A stretch of DNA of 64,000 nt from Pseudomonadota bacterium (GTDB lineage: Bacteria; Desulfobacterota; Binatia; Binatales; Binataceae). Made by a program: the position numbers and the translations under genes. The DNA lies in assembly GCA_021323675.1 (NCBI GenBank), contig JAJPKP010000086.1:62001-126000 (forward strand), written 5' to 3'. This document shows positions 9,736 through 18,438 of the stretch, one piece after another (within the stretch, counting starts at the first letter, position 1; the number at the start of each line of letters is the position of its first letter). The notes beneath the pieces are model-generated. The model was not told where the DNA came from. It searched no databases and saw only the letters and a list, made by a program, of their open reading frames with translations.

Positions 9736-10377
9736 CTATTTTTTCGCGCGCTTTTCGCGCGGTGTTTGTGGTCTCGCCGCGTCCTTGCGCGCTGACTTGA
9801 GACCCGCAACAAAGACGTCTATCAGCCAGGCGAAGCTCTCGTCGATGCTTACCGGGATGCCGAAGGCGCGCGCCGCTTCGAGCGACGAAAAGCCATGCAC
9901 GATCGAGCGCATCGCGCGAAGCGCGTGCAATGACTCGCGCCGATCGAGCCCATACCCTGCGAGAATTTTGAAACAAACGTCCAAAATCCTCTCGGACAAG
10001 GCGTTGCGCTCCCGATCTTCAGGGCCGGCGGCGAGCGTCTCGGCGTAGATGCCGGGATGGCGGCGCGCGAAGCTTCGATACGCGTCGGCCAGCGCCCGCA
10101 CGGCGTCGTCGCGCGATTTGCCGATCGCGGCATTCGACAACGAGTCGCCGAGCTCGCGCAACGCGAGCATCCCGAGCTCGCGCCTCAGCGCCGCCATCCC
10201 CGCAACATGGTTGAACAATGACGGCGGCTTGATCTTCAGGCGAGCGGCGAGCGCCGCCAGGGTGAGCGCGGCCATACCCTTGCGATCCGCGATTTCGGCG
10301 GCCGCGGCCACCACCTCCTCGCGCGTGAGGCCCACTTTTGGCCTACCGCCCCGCTTTGAAAAATCCGACGATCTCAT
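9736..10377 (-). CDS. TetR/AcrR-family transcriptional regulator (WHG-type C-terminus)
   Basis: 213-residue one-component repressor. The N-terminal TetR helix-turn-helix covers about residues 15-62 (AALTLAALAARLKIKPPSLFNHV). The C-terminal ligand domain contains HGFSSLEAARAFG, as in the WHG/TetR_C_13 group. Its first 35 bp overlap the end of the upstream exported hydrolase gene, so the two are co-transcribed. A perfect inverted repeat overlaps the promoter of that operon, suggesting autoregulation; the inducer is unknown. Confidence 0.9.
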   Translation of the reverse strand: MRSSDFSKRGGRPKVGLTREEVVAAAAEIADRKGMAALTLAALAARLKIKPPSLFNHVAGMAALRRELGMLALRELGDSLSNAAIGKSRDDAVRALADAYRSFARRHPGIYAETLAAGPEDRERNALSERILDVCFKILAGYGLDRRESLHALRAMRSIVHGFSSLEAARAFGIPVSIDESFAWLIDVFVAGLKSARKDAARPQTPREKRAKK

Positions 10378-11227
10378 TCGCTACCATCTCCGGCTGCTCG
10401 ACATGCGGATAGTGCCCCGCGCCGGGAACCATTACCACCCGCCCATGCAGCCGATCGGCAACCCGTCCCGCTTCCGCTTTCGGATCGGAAAAGTCGGGAT
10501 CGGCGCCGCCCATGATGACGAGCGCTGGCGCATGCACCTCGCCGATACGCGCCTCGCAAGGAGCCTTGGACGCCCAGAGCATCGCCTTTAGCGCCTCGAA
10601 GCGGCCCGGTTCCTTCAGGCTGGCTTCGAGAGTATCGCGATACTCGGCCAGGTCGGCGGGTGGCGCCGCCTTGTAGAGCGAGCCGTAGTACGCCGACCAG
10701 AACCAGGGTCCCCACGGGCGATGCATCGCGGTCCACAGGACGGCGCGCAGCCAGGGCGACATCGGCGCATCCAGAACGAAAGGATCGATCAACACGATCG
10801 CGCGGATCTGCTCCGGCATCTCGGCTGCCGCCCAAACGGCGGATGCGCCCGCGGCGGAATTTCCAACCACGTAAGCCTGCTGGACACCGAGGCTTTGTAT
10901 GAGCGCGACGATATCGGAGCCGACCGCCGCCGCCGAATAGTCATCGAAGCTGACGCCGGATTCGCCCATCCCGCGCGGATCCATGGACACCACACGGTAC
11001 CCGGCGCGCATCAGCAGAGGGCCAGGAAACCGATACTCGGCGGCGGTATCGCCGATGCCGGGAACGCAGATGACGGCCGGGCCGCTGCCGCCGCTGTCGA
11101 AGTAAGCGATCCGGCCGCCGGGGCGGTCGAGAAATTTCGGGTTGGCCGCGCCGGCGGGCGGGACGAAGGCGGCGAGAGACAGCAACGCCGGCGCGATCAA
11201 GCTCGTGGCCTGAAGTGTTCTATTCAT
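10343..11227 (-). CDS. exported alpha/beta hydrolase
   Basis: Alpha/beta-fold hydrolase of 294 residues from the chosen ATG. A signal peptide ends around PPAGA-ANPK, so it should act in the periplasm or outside. Oxyanion segment VPGIGDT, nucleophile elbow GNSAAG, an Asp in GGADPDF and His in GAGHYPH form a plausible catalytic set. Three in-frame ATGs lie at 11236, 11230 and 11227. The first two sit inside an operator-like repeat and close to the predicted transcription start, so I prefer 11227; the mRNA would be leaderless or nearly so. It is followed by an overlapping TetR gene, forming a two-gene self-regulated unit. Confidence 0.85.
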   Translation of the reverse strand: MNRTLQATSLIAPALLSLAAFVPPAGAANPKFLDRPGGRIAYFDSGGSGPAVICVPGIGDTAAEYRFPGPLLMRAGYRVVSMDPRGMGESGVSFDDYSAAAVGSDIVALIQSLGVQQAYVVGNSAAGASAVWAAAEMPEQIRAIVLIDPFVLDAPMSPWLRAVLWTAMHRPWGPWFWSAYYGSLYKAAPPADLAEYRDTLEASLKEPGRFEALKAMLWASKAPCEARIGEVHAPALVIMGGADPDFSDPKAEAGRVADRLHGRVVMVPGAGHYPHVEQPEMVANEIVGFFKAGR

Positions 11228-11228
11228 C

Positions 11229-11250
11229 ATAGACATATAACTAAGTCTAT
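11229..11250. promoter_or_regulatory. candidate TetR operator (ATAGAC-N10-GTCTAT)
   Basis: Perfect inverted repeat with 6-bp arms, ATAGAC at 11229-11234 and GTCTAT at 11245-11250. It spans the -10 region and start site of the hydrolase-TetR operon. The position is right for steric repression by the TetR protein encoded downstream. Binding is inference. Confidence 0.6.
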
Positions 11251-11267
11251 TAGTTTCTCGGTGTCAA
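11239..11267 (-). promoter_or_regulatory. sigma-70-type promoter of the hydrolase-TetR operon
   Basis: On the minus strand a consensus -35 TTGACA (11267-11262) is followed after 17 bp by TTAGTT (11244-11239); TAGTTA at 18 bp is an alternative -10. Transcription would start about 11232, almost at the initiation codons. Confidence 0.6.
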
Positions 11268-11391
11268 GCGGCGCGCCGCCCGGCACGAGAGCAGGCGCGA
11301 CCATGCGAACGTAGTTGCGGCGACAAATCGCGGCTCACGCCGCCAGGGATGAAGCCGCACCGCCATCGCGCGGCCGCTTGCCGGACCGGGC

Positions 11392-12969
11392 CTATGCGGG
11401 CGATTCGACGGTGAGCATCGGCTCGCGCGGCGGGGGAAGATGGTCGTACAGGTCGGCGATCAGGTCCGACTTGATCCTCGCAGAGCCCGGATCGTTCCAT
11501 CGATTCCGCCATTGCAGCGGATCCTCGATGAGATTGTAGAGCTCGCCTTCGGTCCCGTCGTAGCGGATGTCGGGGAGCGGCCGGTTCTGCCTGAGCGCCT
11601 GATACACCATCGCGAGGCTGAAACCGAGGTCGCGGGTGGACTTCTCATACACCGTGCACATCCATCCGTCGCGATAGATGGACCGAAGATGCATTCCGAT
11701 CTCGGCGAACTGGCTGTCCCATTCGGTGATGGCGCGCTCGCGTCCCGAACCGGGCGCGATAGGAAGCGGCTCGCCTTGCACCCATCCGGGAGCGGAGATT
11801 CCGGCTATCTGGCAAAAAGTCGGCGCCAGATCGAGATGCGCCACGGGTTCTACCACCTCCGCGGCCGGCAGTTTTGCGATGGGCGCGGGACGCCAGATGA
11901 GCGGCACGCGCATCAGCGCGTCAACGTGATAGGGCCCCTTGAACATCAGTCCGAAATCGCCCTGCAGGTCGCCATGATCGGTGGTGAAAAAGATGTCCGT
12001 GTCGGGGTCCCATCCGCGCTGCGCGATATTGCGGATGACGCGGCCGCAGGCTTCGTCGATCAATTCATTCTCGACGTGAATCAGCGCGTTGATTTCGCGC
12101 ACCTGGTCATGGGTCATCTCGCACGGAACGAACGCCATCGAGCCGCCCTCGTCATTGCGAAACCGCCCCCGATACCATTCGAGCCAATGGCGCGGCTTCT
12201 GCGCGAGGATGGCTTCGATCTTCTCGCGCGACCCCGGATGGCCCGGCGGCAGATCGAGGTCGCGCCAGTTGATGCGCCGCGCCGCCTCGGCGGGAGGATC
12301 CCACGGATGATGCGGATCGGGGAAACTCATCCAGACAAACCAGTCGTCGCGATCTGACAGCGAGTCAAGGTATGCGATGGTGCGATCGGCGACCCAGTCG
12401 GTATGGTAGTGCTCGCGCGGGACGGGGTTGTAAGCGACTTCGGGCGCGCCGGTGTCGCCGCCACTCCGCGCGCTCAGCATCGTGACAAAACCCGCCGCCT
12501 CCTCGGGAAAGTTCTCCTTGAGCCATTTGGTGTAATGCCATCGGCCCATCGGACCATGCATCGCCAGCTCCATGTGTTCGAAACCGCGATACGGCCCGGC
12601 CTTGCCCTCATCCGCCATCCGGTTTTCAAACCATCGCGCCCCCGGATCGAACATCGGCTCGAAATGGGCCTTGCCGATGAGCGCCGTCCGGTAGCCGGCC
12701 TTCTGATTGAGCCAGGCCGCGATGCTGGGAGCATCGGACGGAAGCGGAACTCCGTTGGAAAAGACCCCGTGCGTCCGCGCATATTGGCCGGTGATCATGG
12801 TCGAGCGCGCCGGCATGCAGACGGTGTTCTGGTTGTACGCCCGCCTAAAATTGATTCCCGCCGCGGCAAGTCCGTCCGCGACCGGCGTGCGCGCGATTCG
12901 TCCGCCGTTGCATCCGAGCGCGTCGTAGCGCTGCTGATCGGTGGTGATGAAGAGAATCTTGCGGCCCAT
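11392..12969 (-). CDS. sulfatase-family hydrolase with CxPxR formylglycine motif
   Basis: Type I sulfatase or phosphonate monoester hydrolase-like enzyme of 525 residues in the alkaline phosphatase superfamily. Metal-binding D11 is in TTDQQR. C51 in CMPAR is the residue converted to formylglycine by a separate maturase, followed by STMITGQ. The second metal site is TTDHGDLQGDFG. No signal peptide is visible, which favours cytoplasmic choline-sulfatase- or phosphonate-hydrolase-like enzymes over exported arylsulfatases. No formylglycine-generating enzyme is present in the window. It lies 12 bp after the DUF1330 gene. Substrate undetermined. Confidence 0.9.
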   Translation of the reverse strand: MGRKILFITTDQQRYDALGCNGGRIARTPVADGLAAAGINFRRAYNQNTVCMPARSTMITGQYARTHGVFSNGVPLPSDAPSIAAWLNQKAGYRTALIGKAHFEPMFDPGARWFENRMADEGKAGPYRGFEHMELAMHGPMGRWHYTKWLKENFPEEAAGFVTMLSARSGGDTGAPEVAYNPVPREHYHTDWVADRTIAYLDSLSDRDDWFVWMSFPDPHHPWDPPAEAARRINWRDLDLPPGHPGSREKIEAILAQKPRHWLEWYRGRFRNDEGGSMAFVPCEMTHDQVREINALIHVENELIDEACGRVIRNIAQRGWDPDTDIFFTTDHGDLQGDFGLMFKGPYHVDALMRVPLIWRPAPIAKLPAAEVVEPVAHLDLAPTFCQIAGISAPGWVQGEPLPIAPGSGRERAITEWDSQFAEIGMHLRSIYRDGWMCTVYEKSTRDLGFSLAMVYQALRQNRPLPDIRYDGTEGELYNLIEDPLQWRNRWNDPGSARIKSDLIADLYDHLPPPREPMLTVESPA

Positions 12970-12981
12970 CTCCGTTTGACC

Positions 12982-13371
12982 TCATCGCACGAGCGGACGG
13001 CACGCGATCAAAACCGTGCGTTCGAGTCCCGCCTCGCGATGGCCGTGAATCTTCTGGTACTCGGCGCTCATACCCATCTCCAAAAACGCCTGCGGGCTCG
13101 GATACTGGACCAGCGCCACCGCATCCCATTGATCGCTTTCGTCGCCGACCAGCACCTGCGCCGCCCGCCCCGACCAAAGCACACGCCCGCCGCGCGCCTC
13201 AACCATCTTGATGACCTCGTCGCCGTAGCGCCGGTACGCATCCGCTCCGGTTCCCTGCTCGCCTTCCGCGCGAGGCTTGAATTTCAGGAGATTGAGCATC
13301 ACCACCGGACCCTTGTCGGGGTCATTGATCAGCGCCTGAATCCGCTCGGGACTCGGAACAATGCCGCTCAT
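12982..13371 (-). CDS. DUF1330 family protein
   Basis: 129-residue cytoplasmic protein with the ferredoxin-like DUF1330 fold pattern: VVMLNLLKFKP, Y-x-x-Y-G-D-E, ARGGRVLWSG and ALVQYPSPQAFLEM. The role of the family is not established. It precedes the sulfatase gene by 12 bp and probably shares its transcript. The FAD monooxygenase gene lies 98 bp further upstream on the same strand. Confidence 0.8.
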   Translation of the reverse strand: MSGIVPSPERIQALINDPDKGPVVMLNLLKFKPRAEGEQGTGADAYRRYGDEVIKMVEARGGRVLWSGRAAQVLVGDESDQWDAVALVQYPSPQAFLEMGMSAEYQKIHGHREAGLERTVLIACRPLVR

Positions 13372-13469
13372 CGCATACGTCCTCCGTTTGGAATCTTATT
13401 GCAGTTACGATGCAATCACAAGTCCGGCCCGGACGGCATTTTCGTGAAGAAATGAGACGAGCTCGCCGC

Positions 13470-14651
13470 TCAGAACGGCTCGAGGTATTGATTCTCCGCC
13501 GGGTTGTAACCGGCGCCGAGCAAGGTGGCACCGCGGCTTGCGGCACTGAATTGCAGCGACGCGCGAAGAGCGAGGTTGCGCAGCCCGCGCGCGATCGGCG
13601 ACCGCAATCCCGCGATCGCTCCCATCCGATGCGACGCCGACTGAATGCGCGTCACGAAACTCTTGCGAATCGACTGGTACTGCGCCGCCACCCGCTCGAG
13701 GGGACTCCCGCCGCGAATCGCGCCGCCGAGAATTCGCATCAGCACCAGCGCATCGACCATCGCGGAATTGGCGCCCTGCCCCAGGTTCGGCGTCATCGCG
13801 TGCGCGGCGTCGCCCGCGATGAAAACCGGCGGCCGCGCCCATCGCTCGAGTTCCACCTGATGCAATTCGTCGTAGCTGGCGAGGCTCCAGTCCGCCACCG
13901 CGCGGAGCAGATTGACCGCCTCGCTTCCAAGCGGCGCCCATGAATCGACCCATTCGCCGAGTCCGCTCTCTCGGATACGGTCCCATTCGCCGATAGGAAC
14001 GCTGCAAAAGATGTAGGTGCGGTCCCGCGGCAGAGGACAGATCCCGAATCTGCGGCCGTCATCGCCCCAGATTTCGCGGATGGTATCTTCGGCGGTCGCG
14101 CGGTCGGCGACCGCGCGAAGGTAGGCCTCTCCGATAGCCACGCGATGCGCGTCGATGCCCGCGGCTGAGCGCGTCGCCGAGTTGATCCCGTCGCAGGCCA
14201 CCACGATACCAGCCCGGAAGGTCCGCCCCTCGTTGAACTGCAATTCGACTTCGTCGCCGTCGCGGACCAGACCGGTCATGCGATGCCCCATCCGGACGTC
14301 CACGCCGCGCCTTGTTGCGGTGTCGAACAGATACTCGTGCAGGACGTGGCGCATGACCACGCCGCACCGATTCTGCGGCACCCCGAGCGCGCCGTAGTCG
14401 ACCTCTCCGACCACGCGGCCGTCGGCCAGCTCTGCCCGAAGCCGCTGCGTAGTCCGGATGCTGGGCTCGAAGCCGTCGAGCACGTCGAGCGCTTGCAGCA
14501 CGCGCAGCCCGTTGCTGTGCACCAGAATTCCGCCGCCGATTCGCCGAAAGCTCCGCGTTTGCTCGAAAATTGCCGCATCGATTCCGGCGCGCTGCGCCGC
14601 CAGGCCCGCGACCAATCCGGCCGGCCCGCCCCCGACGATGGCAACCTTCAT
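13470..14651 (-). CDS. FAD-dependent monooxygenase (class A flavoprotein)
   Basis: NAD(P)H- and FAD-dependent hydroxylase of the p-hydroxybenzoate hydroxylase type, 393 residues. The N-terminal dinucleotide motif is GGGPAG. A central ACDGINSATR matches the DG motif, and VFIAGDAAHAMTPNLGQGAN is the GD motif that binds the FAD ribityl chain. No membrane or signal segment is visible. The aromatic substrate is unknown. It is divergent from the VOC gene and upstream of DUF1330 and sulfatase genes on the same strand, which could form a small catabolic group. Confidence 0.9.
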   Translation of the reverse strand: MKVAIVGGGPAGLVAGLAAQRAGIDAAIFEQTRSFRRIGGGILVHSNGLRVLQALDVLDGFEPSIRTTQRLRAELADGRVVGEVDYGALGVPQNRCGVVMRHVLHEYLFDTATRRGVDVRMGHRMTGLVRDGDEVELQFNEGRTFRAGIVVACDGINSATRSAAGIDAHRVAIGEAYLRAVADRATAEDTIREIWGDDGRRFGICPLPRDRTYIFCSVPIGEWDRIRESGLGEWVDSWAPLGSEAVNLLRAVADWSLASYDELHQVELERWARPPVFIAGDAAHAMTPNLGQGANSAMVDALVLMRILGGAIRGGSPLERVAAQYQSIRKSFVTRIQSASHRMGAIAGLRSPIARGLRNLALRASLQFSAASRGATLLGAGYNPAENQYLEPF

Positions 14652-14790
14652 GGCGTTGTGATTACCCCCGTTGTGTTCGTGCGGCGGCCGCTGCGAGAAA
14701 CGTCATCACGCAGATTGCGGCGCAGGCCGTAACGAACTGCTCTGTCCAGAGGTTATAGTAGGTACAGCGCGTTCAAGAACAGGTATCGGT

Positions 14791-15201
14791 ATGGCCGCGA
14801 AGCCAATCCCCGATGGCTATCACAGCGTCAACCCACGATTGTTCGTGGGGGACGCGGACAAGATGGTGGAATTTCTCAAGGAGGCTTTTGGCGCGGCCGA
14901 GCGTCCCCGGGCCGACAAGCTTTCACCTGCCGAGATGGTGATCGGCGATTCGATTGTGATCGTGAGCCCCGCCGGCGCGCGTCGTGCAACGAGTTCCGTG
15001 CTCTACGTCTACGTCGCGGATGTGGATGCGTGCTACCGCGACGCGCTCCGTGCCGGCGCAACCTCGATCGAGGAGCCTCGAAATATGTTCTATGGCGATC
15101 GGCGCGCGACTGTGGATGATCCGCACGGAAACACCTGGCAGATAGCCACCCACATCGAAAATGTCTCTCCGCAGGAGATCGCCCGGCGACTCAACGATTG
15201 A
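14791..15201 (+). CDS. VOC superfamily (glyoxalase/bleomycin-resistance-like) protein
   Basis: 136-residue single-domain protein with the paired beta-alpha-beta-beta-beta modules of the VOC fold: PRLFVGDADKMVEFLKEAFG near the start, LYVYVADVDACY in the middle and DDPHGNTWQIATH at the end. It resembles the PhnB-like subgroup, with no clear metal triad assignable by eye. The start at 14791 follows AGG nine bases upstream; an in-frame ATG 40 codons earlier gives an unlikely Cys-rich extension. Its 3' end overlaps the convergent membrane protein gene by 11 bp. Function unknown. Confidence 0.8.
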   Translation: MAAKPIPDGYHSVNPRLFVGDADKMVEFLKEAFGAAERPRADKLSPAEMVIGDSIVIVSPAGARRATSSVLYVYVADVDACYRDALRAGATSIEEPRNMFYGDRRATVDDPHGNTWQIATHIENVSPQEIARRLND

Positions 15202-16744
15202 ATCGCGAACGCTGCGGGAGAGACTCGGGCGCGGCGCGGACGTGAAACACGCCGACGCGCGAAAATTCGCGGGCATAGTCGATCTCGATGCCGAGTCCGC
15301 GCGGAAGCTCCGCCATAGCTCCGTCCCATGACTTTCCGCTTATCAGCCACGCACCCTTCGCTCTTCCGACTGCGGCGGCAATCATCTGGCGCGAGCGAGC
15401 CGGATCTGAGCCGGGAATCGCGGCCCGCGGGTTGGAGCCCGCGAAATAGTAGTCGAACGGAACTCGGAAAAATCCGTCGGGAAATCCGCGGCTCTCGGCT
15501 TCGTTGATCAGCTTCTGGTTAGAGAAGAAGCCGGTTTCGAAGAAAATGGTCTGGTTGCGAACCGGATAAGACGATATTTGGCGGGCGATCTCGCGCCACG
15601 GCTGCTGTTCCGCCGCGAAAGTCAACGGTGAAAGCATCAGGAAGAATGTCGCCAGTCCGAACGCGGCAAGATTGCGCGCTCGCGAACCGAAACGATCGGC
15701 GATCGCGACCGCAGCCACCGCCAACACCGCGAACGACGGCGCGACGTAGCGAACGCTGAACACCGGCCGTATCACGACAGACGCGGCCACAAGCGCAATC
15801 GGCGGCATCGCGGCGATGATCAGCGCGCGGCGCAGCGATTCCGAGCGCTCCCAACCGCTTCCGCGCCCGAACGCCAGCCACAATGCGAATGCGCCGGCCG
15901 CAAGGCCAACTGCGACCTTTACGATCGGCGCCTCATGCGCGACGCCAATCCAGTCAAGCCAATGGCCGAACAGGAGCGCGTGCGTCTGCGCCGCACCCGC
16001 CGGCGCAAACGGTAGGAAGAGCGCGATCGCTATAGCCAGCGGCATCCATCCCATCGCTCGGCGGGTGCGCCACAGGTCGCGAGCGAGGATAACCCCCTCG
16101 GCTCCCACAATCAGAAGCGCGCCCAAATGAGTGTAAAGCATCGCCGCGCCAAGAGCTCCGGCGACCATTGCCCCGGCGATCCCCGGCTTGCGCCGCGTTT
16201 TTTCCATCGCCAGCAGATGCGCCAATGCCAGCGCTACGAACATGCTGTACATGCGAGCCCATCGGGCAAAAACGATCGCCAGCGGGTTGAATGCCCACAG
16301 AGCCGCGGCGCCGAGCCCTATGTCGAAGTCGAACAACTCAGCGCCGTACGCGAATATCAACGCTACACTCGCCAGTCCAAAGAAGACCGACAAAGCCCGC
16401 AGACTCGTCTCGCTGTAACCGAATAATTGGCAAAACCAGTGCAGCAGCAGATGGTAAAGGATCGGTTTACCCGGATCGAAGCTGAGCACGTTCGAGGCGA
16501 CAGCGCCGATCGCCGGTTGGCTGGCCGCCAGGGCGCTGTACGCCTCACTCGGGCCGAGCGAAGCGCGGCCAAGCGCCACGGAATAAAGCGCGGCCGCTGC
16601 TACGAGGACGGATAGTGAGGTGAGGCATCGTCGCGCGCGAGCGGCGTCCGCAATCCAGCGCGAATTTGATTTTGCGGCCGGGACATGACGGCCGGAAAGA
16701 AGCCCGACTCCCACAAATGCAACCTCACGAGGCGCAAGGCTCAT
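15191..16744 (-). CDS. GT39/ArnT-like integral membrane glycosyltransferase
   Basis: About ten hydrophobic helices in a 517-residue protein. The early luminal segment reads GPSEAYSALAAS and then DPGKPILYHLLLHWFCQLFG, the pattern of PMT_2 transferases that use polyprenyl-phosphate sugars. The usual Asp of the DEAYY motif is replaced by Ser here, leaving only the Glu, so activity is uncertain. A soluble C-terminal part follows the helices. I start at 16744, nine bases after AGGAAG; ATGs at 16789, 16801 and 16819 are alternatives. It is divergent from the Tad locus, so a role in pilin or surface glycosylation is conceivable but unproven. Confidence 0.75.
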   Translation of the reverse strand: MSLAPREVAFVGVGLLSGRHVPAAKSNSRWIADAARARRCLTSLSVLVAAAALYSVALGRASLGPSEAYSALAASQPAIGAVASNVLSFDPGKPILYHLLLHWFCQLFGYSETSLRALSVFFGLASVALIFAYGAELFDFDIGLGAAALWAFNPLAIVFARWARMYSMFVALALAHLLAMEKTRRKPGIAGAMVAGALGAAMLYTHLGALLIVGAEGVILARDLWRTRRAMGWMPLAIAIALFLPFAPAGAAQTHALLFGHWLDWIGVAHEAPIVKVAVGLAAGAFALWLAFGRGSGWERSESLRRALIIAAMPPIALVAASVVIRPVFSVRYVAPSFAVLAVAAVAIADRFGSRARNLAAFGLATFFLMLSPLTFAAEQQPWREIARQISSYPVRNQTIFFETGFFSNQKLINEAESRGFPDGFFRVPFDYYFAGSNPRAAIPGSDPARSRQMIAAAVGRAKGAWLISGKSWDGAMAELPRGLGIEIDYAREFSRVGVFHVRAAPESLPQRSRFNR

Positions 16745-16861
16745 CCGCGCATTCTTCCTGCCCAGCCCAAAGCTCAGGCGCGCGAACATGCCTTTTCGCA
16801 TCACTGGAGCATCTTTCATTCCAGCGCGGGTGTTTCGATTGGCTACAAGCTGAAAGGTTGG

Positions 16862-17845
16862 ATGAAGCGGTATGGGAATTGCTGCCCGAGCAAGTGGATG
16901 ACTCAGGGATTCAGGGCCGGATGGAAGAATCGGCGCACCGGACAGGTGATGCCGATGGTCGCTTTAATCATCGCGGTTTTGTTGGGCTTTGCGGCGCTGG
17001 GCATCGACATCTTCATGATCTACTGGGCCAAGTCGAATCTTCAGCGCGCAACTGACGCGGCCGCCATTGCGGGCGCAACGTATCTCTCAGACCTGACTTT
17101 CAGCAATCCCAACGCTGCCTGTACTTATTCGACACAGGCAGAGCAGGCCGCCTGCACCTACGCTCTGTCCAACGGAGTCTTGAGCAGTGAAATTCAGAGC
17201 ATTGCAATCTCCAGCGATTCGCGTTCGATAACGGTCACGACCTCGAGAATCGTTCCAGCCTACTTCGCTCGATTGCTCGGATATACGCAGTTCACCGTTA
17301 ACGCGACTGCGACGGCTACGATTCAATCGATCGGCTCCGCAAATGAGGTCATTCCGGTCGGCCTGGATTGGACGACCCCGTACACATACGGACAACAGAT
17401 CACGATGATAAAAAGCGGTGGCGGTTCAACTCACTGGAATGCGCTCAGCCCGTGCGGAAGCGGCGGCGCGAACGTTCGAGATTCCATCGCGAACGGAGTG
17501 AGTTGCACGCCGCCGGTGGCGGTCGGCGACCTGATTGATATCAAGCAGGGCGCCACGGAAGGACCAATTCGGCAGGGGTTTCAAAGCAGAATCGATGCGG
17601 GCAATTCCATCGATCCCGCGGGAACCTGGGACAGTCACGCCGTGAACAATCCGCGGGCCGCAACTATGATGCTCGTGGACTGGCCGTCCGGCCGGCAAGC
17701 ATCGGTCAAGGGGTTCGCCGAGGTGTGGATCGTTGCGGCAGGCAAGCAAGGACAAGTTGATATCATTTTCATCCGGCAAGTGACTTCGGGCGAGCCCGGC
17801 GGGACGATTGATGCCGGCGCGATGCATGTCACGCTGGTTCAATAG
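16862..17845 (+). CDS. TadG-like pilus assembly protein
   Basis: 327-residue Tad/Flp-associated protein. A short basic N-terminus with RRTGQV is followed by one membrane helix (MVALIIAVLLGFAALGIDIFMIYW) and then by QRATDAAAIAGATYLSD, the hallmark of TadG/TadE-like Flp accessory proteins. The rest is an exported domain without a recognisable von Willebrand A domain, shorter than classical TadG. Chosen start 16862 has AGG six bases upstream; 16898 is an alternative. It heads the Tad region but is separated from flp by an oppositely oriented response regulator. Confidence 0.8.
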   Translation: MKRYGNCCPSKWMTQGFRAGWKNRRTGQVMPMVALIIAVLLGFAALGIDIFMIYWAKSNLQRATDAAAIAGATYLSDLTFSNPNAACTYSTQAEQAACTYALSNGVLSSEIQSIAISSDSRSITVTTSRIVPAYFARLLGYTQFTVNATATATIQSIGSANEVIPVGLDWTTPYTYGQQITMIKSGGGSTHWNALSPCGSGGANVRDSIANGVSCTPPVAVGDLIDIKQGATEGPIRQGFQSRIDAGNSIDPAGTWDSHAVNNPRAATMMLVDWPSGRQASVKGFAEVWIVAAGKQGQVDIIFIRQVTSGEPGGTIDAGAMHVTLVQ

Positions 17846-17875
17846 AGCAGTCCCAGCGGACCACAACCGAGTGCT

Positions 17876-17934
17876 TGAGAAGGACCGAAACTGGCGCGAA
17901 TGATATATCGGCGCGCTGCGGTTCCAGCTTCTCA
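17876..17934. repeat. imperfect long inverted repeat between convergent genes
   Basis: TGAGAAG at 17876-17882 pairs with CTTCTCA at 17928-17934; inner CTGG/CCAG and CGCG segments could extend the stem. It lies between convergent tadG-like and response-regulator genes and might form a bidirectional terminator, although there is no T-run and the loop is long. Confidence 0.3.
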
Positions 17935-17969
17935 GGACAGAAAGCGTCCGAGAACGATGTGCGTTACTT

Positions 17970-18374
17970 TCATCTGTTTCCGCTGCCGGCCAATTCGGGG
18001 AACACGCGCAGCAGGCGAATTCGTACCTGGTCGAACGACGCGGGTGTAAACGGCTTCACGATGTAGCCGAGAGCGCCTTCTTCGGTAAAGGTCTCGCGCG
18101 TCTTCTCGAAAGGCACCGCGGTAACAATCAGGATTGCGGTATTGGGCGCTTCCTTCTTGATCGTTCGAAACGCGGTAAGAGCATCGACTCGCTCTACCGC
18201 GGGCATCATCAAGTCCAGCGTGACAAGGCGCGGCTTCAGGGCACTAAACAGCTTAAGCGCCTGAGCGCCATTATCCGCTTCCCCTACGACCTTGCAGCCC
18301 AGGTGTTCCAACTGCAGGCGAATTATCCTTCGCGCAAATGCGGAATCATCTACGATCAGGGTTTCGACAGTCAC
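17970..18374 (-). CDS. single-domain CheY-like response regulator
   Basis: 134-residue receiver with no output domain. The acidic pair is in LIVDDSAF, the phospho-acceptor Asp is in LVTLDLMMP, the Thr in ILIVTAVP and the Lys in YIVKPFTP, so all key residues are present. It starts at GTG (18374) with GGAGAAAG six bases upstream, which is much better than the ATG 36 codons further up. It is inserted in the Tad locus on the opposite strand between tadG-like and flp, so control of pilus output or motility is plausible. A sigma-54-like sequence lies about 50 bp upstream of its start. Confidence 0.9.
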   Translation of the reverse strand: MTVETLIVDDSAFARRIIRLQLEHLGCKVVGEADNGAQALKLFSALKPRLVTLDLMMPAVERVDALTAFRTIKKEAPNTAILIVTAVPFEKTRETFTEEGALGYIVKPFTPASFDQVRIRLLRVFPELAGSGNR

Positions 18375-18422
18375 CGCTTTCTCCTTCCAGTCCGGTCCGT
18401 CGCTGAAGCCTACCTCAGACTT

Positions 18423-18438
18423 TGCAACCATCGCGCCC
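18423..18438 (-). promoter_or_regulatory. weak sigma-54-like element upstream of the response regulator
   Basis: Minus strand reads GGGCGCG-ATGG-TTGCA. The -12 half TTGCA is consensus, the GG-to-GC spacing is exactly right, and the -24 half matches five of seven positions. It ends 49 bp before the GTG start. Confidence 0.35.

Noticed and set aside
13534-13550. TGGCAC followed by TTGC inside the FAD monooxygenase gene
   Set aside because: GG-to-GC distance is 13, not 12, and it lies inside a coding region without a suitable downstream start.
14738-14760. TATAGT near 14750 as a promoter for the VOC gene
   Set aside because: No -35-like hexamer at 16-18 bp upstream, so not listed as a promoter.
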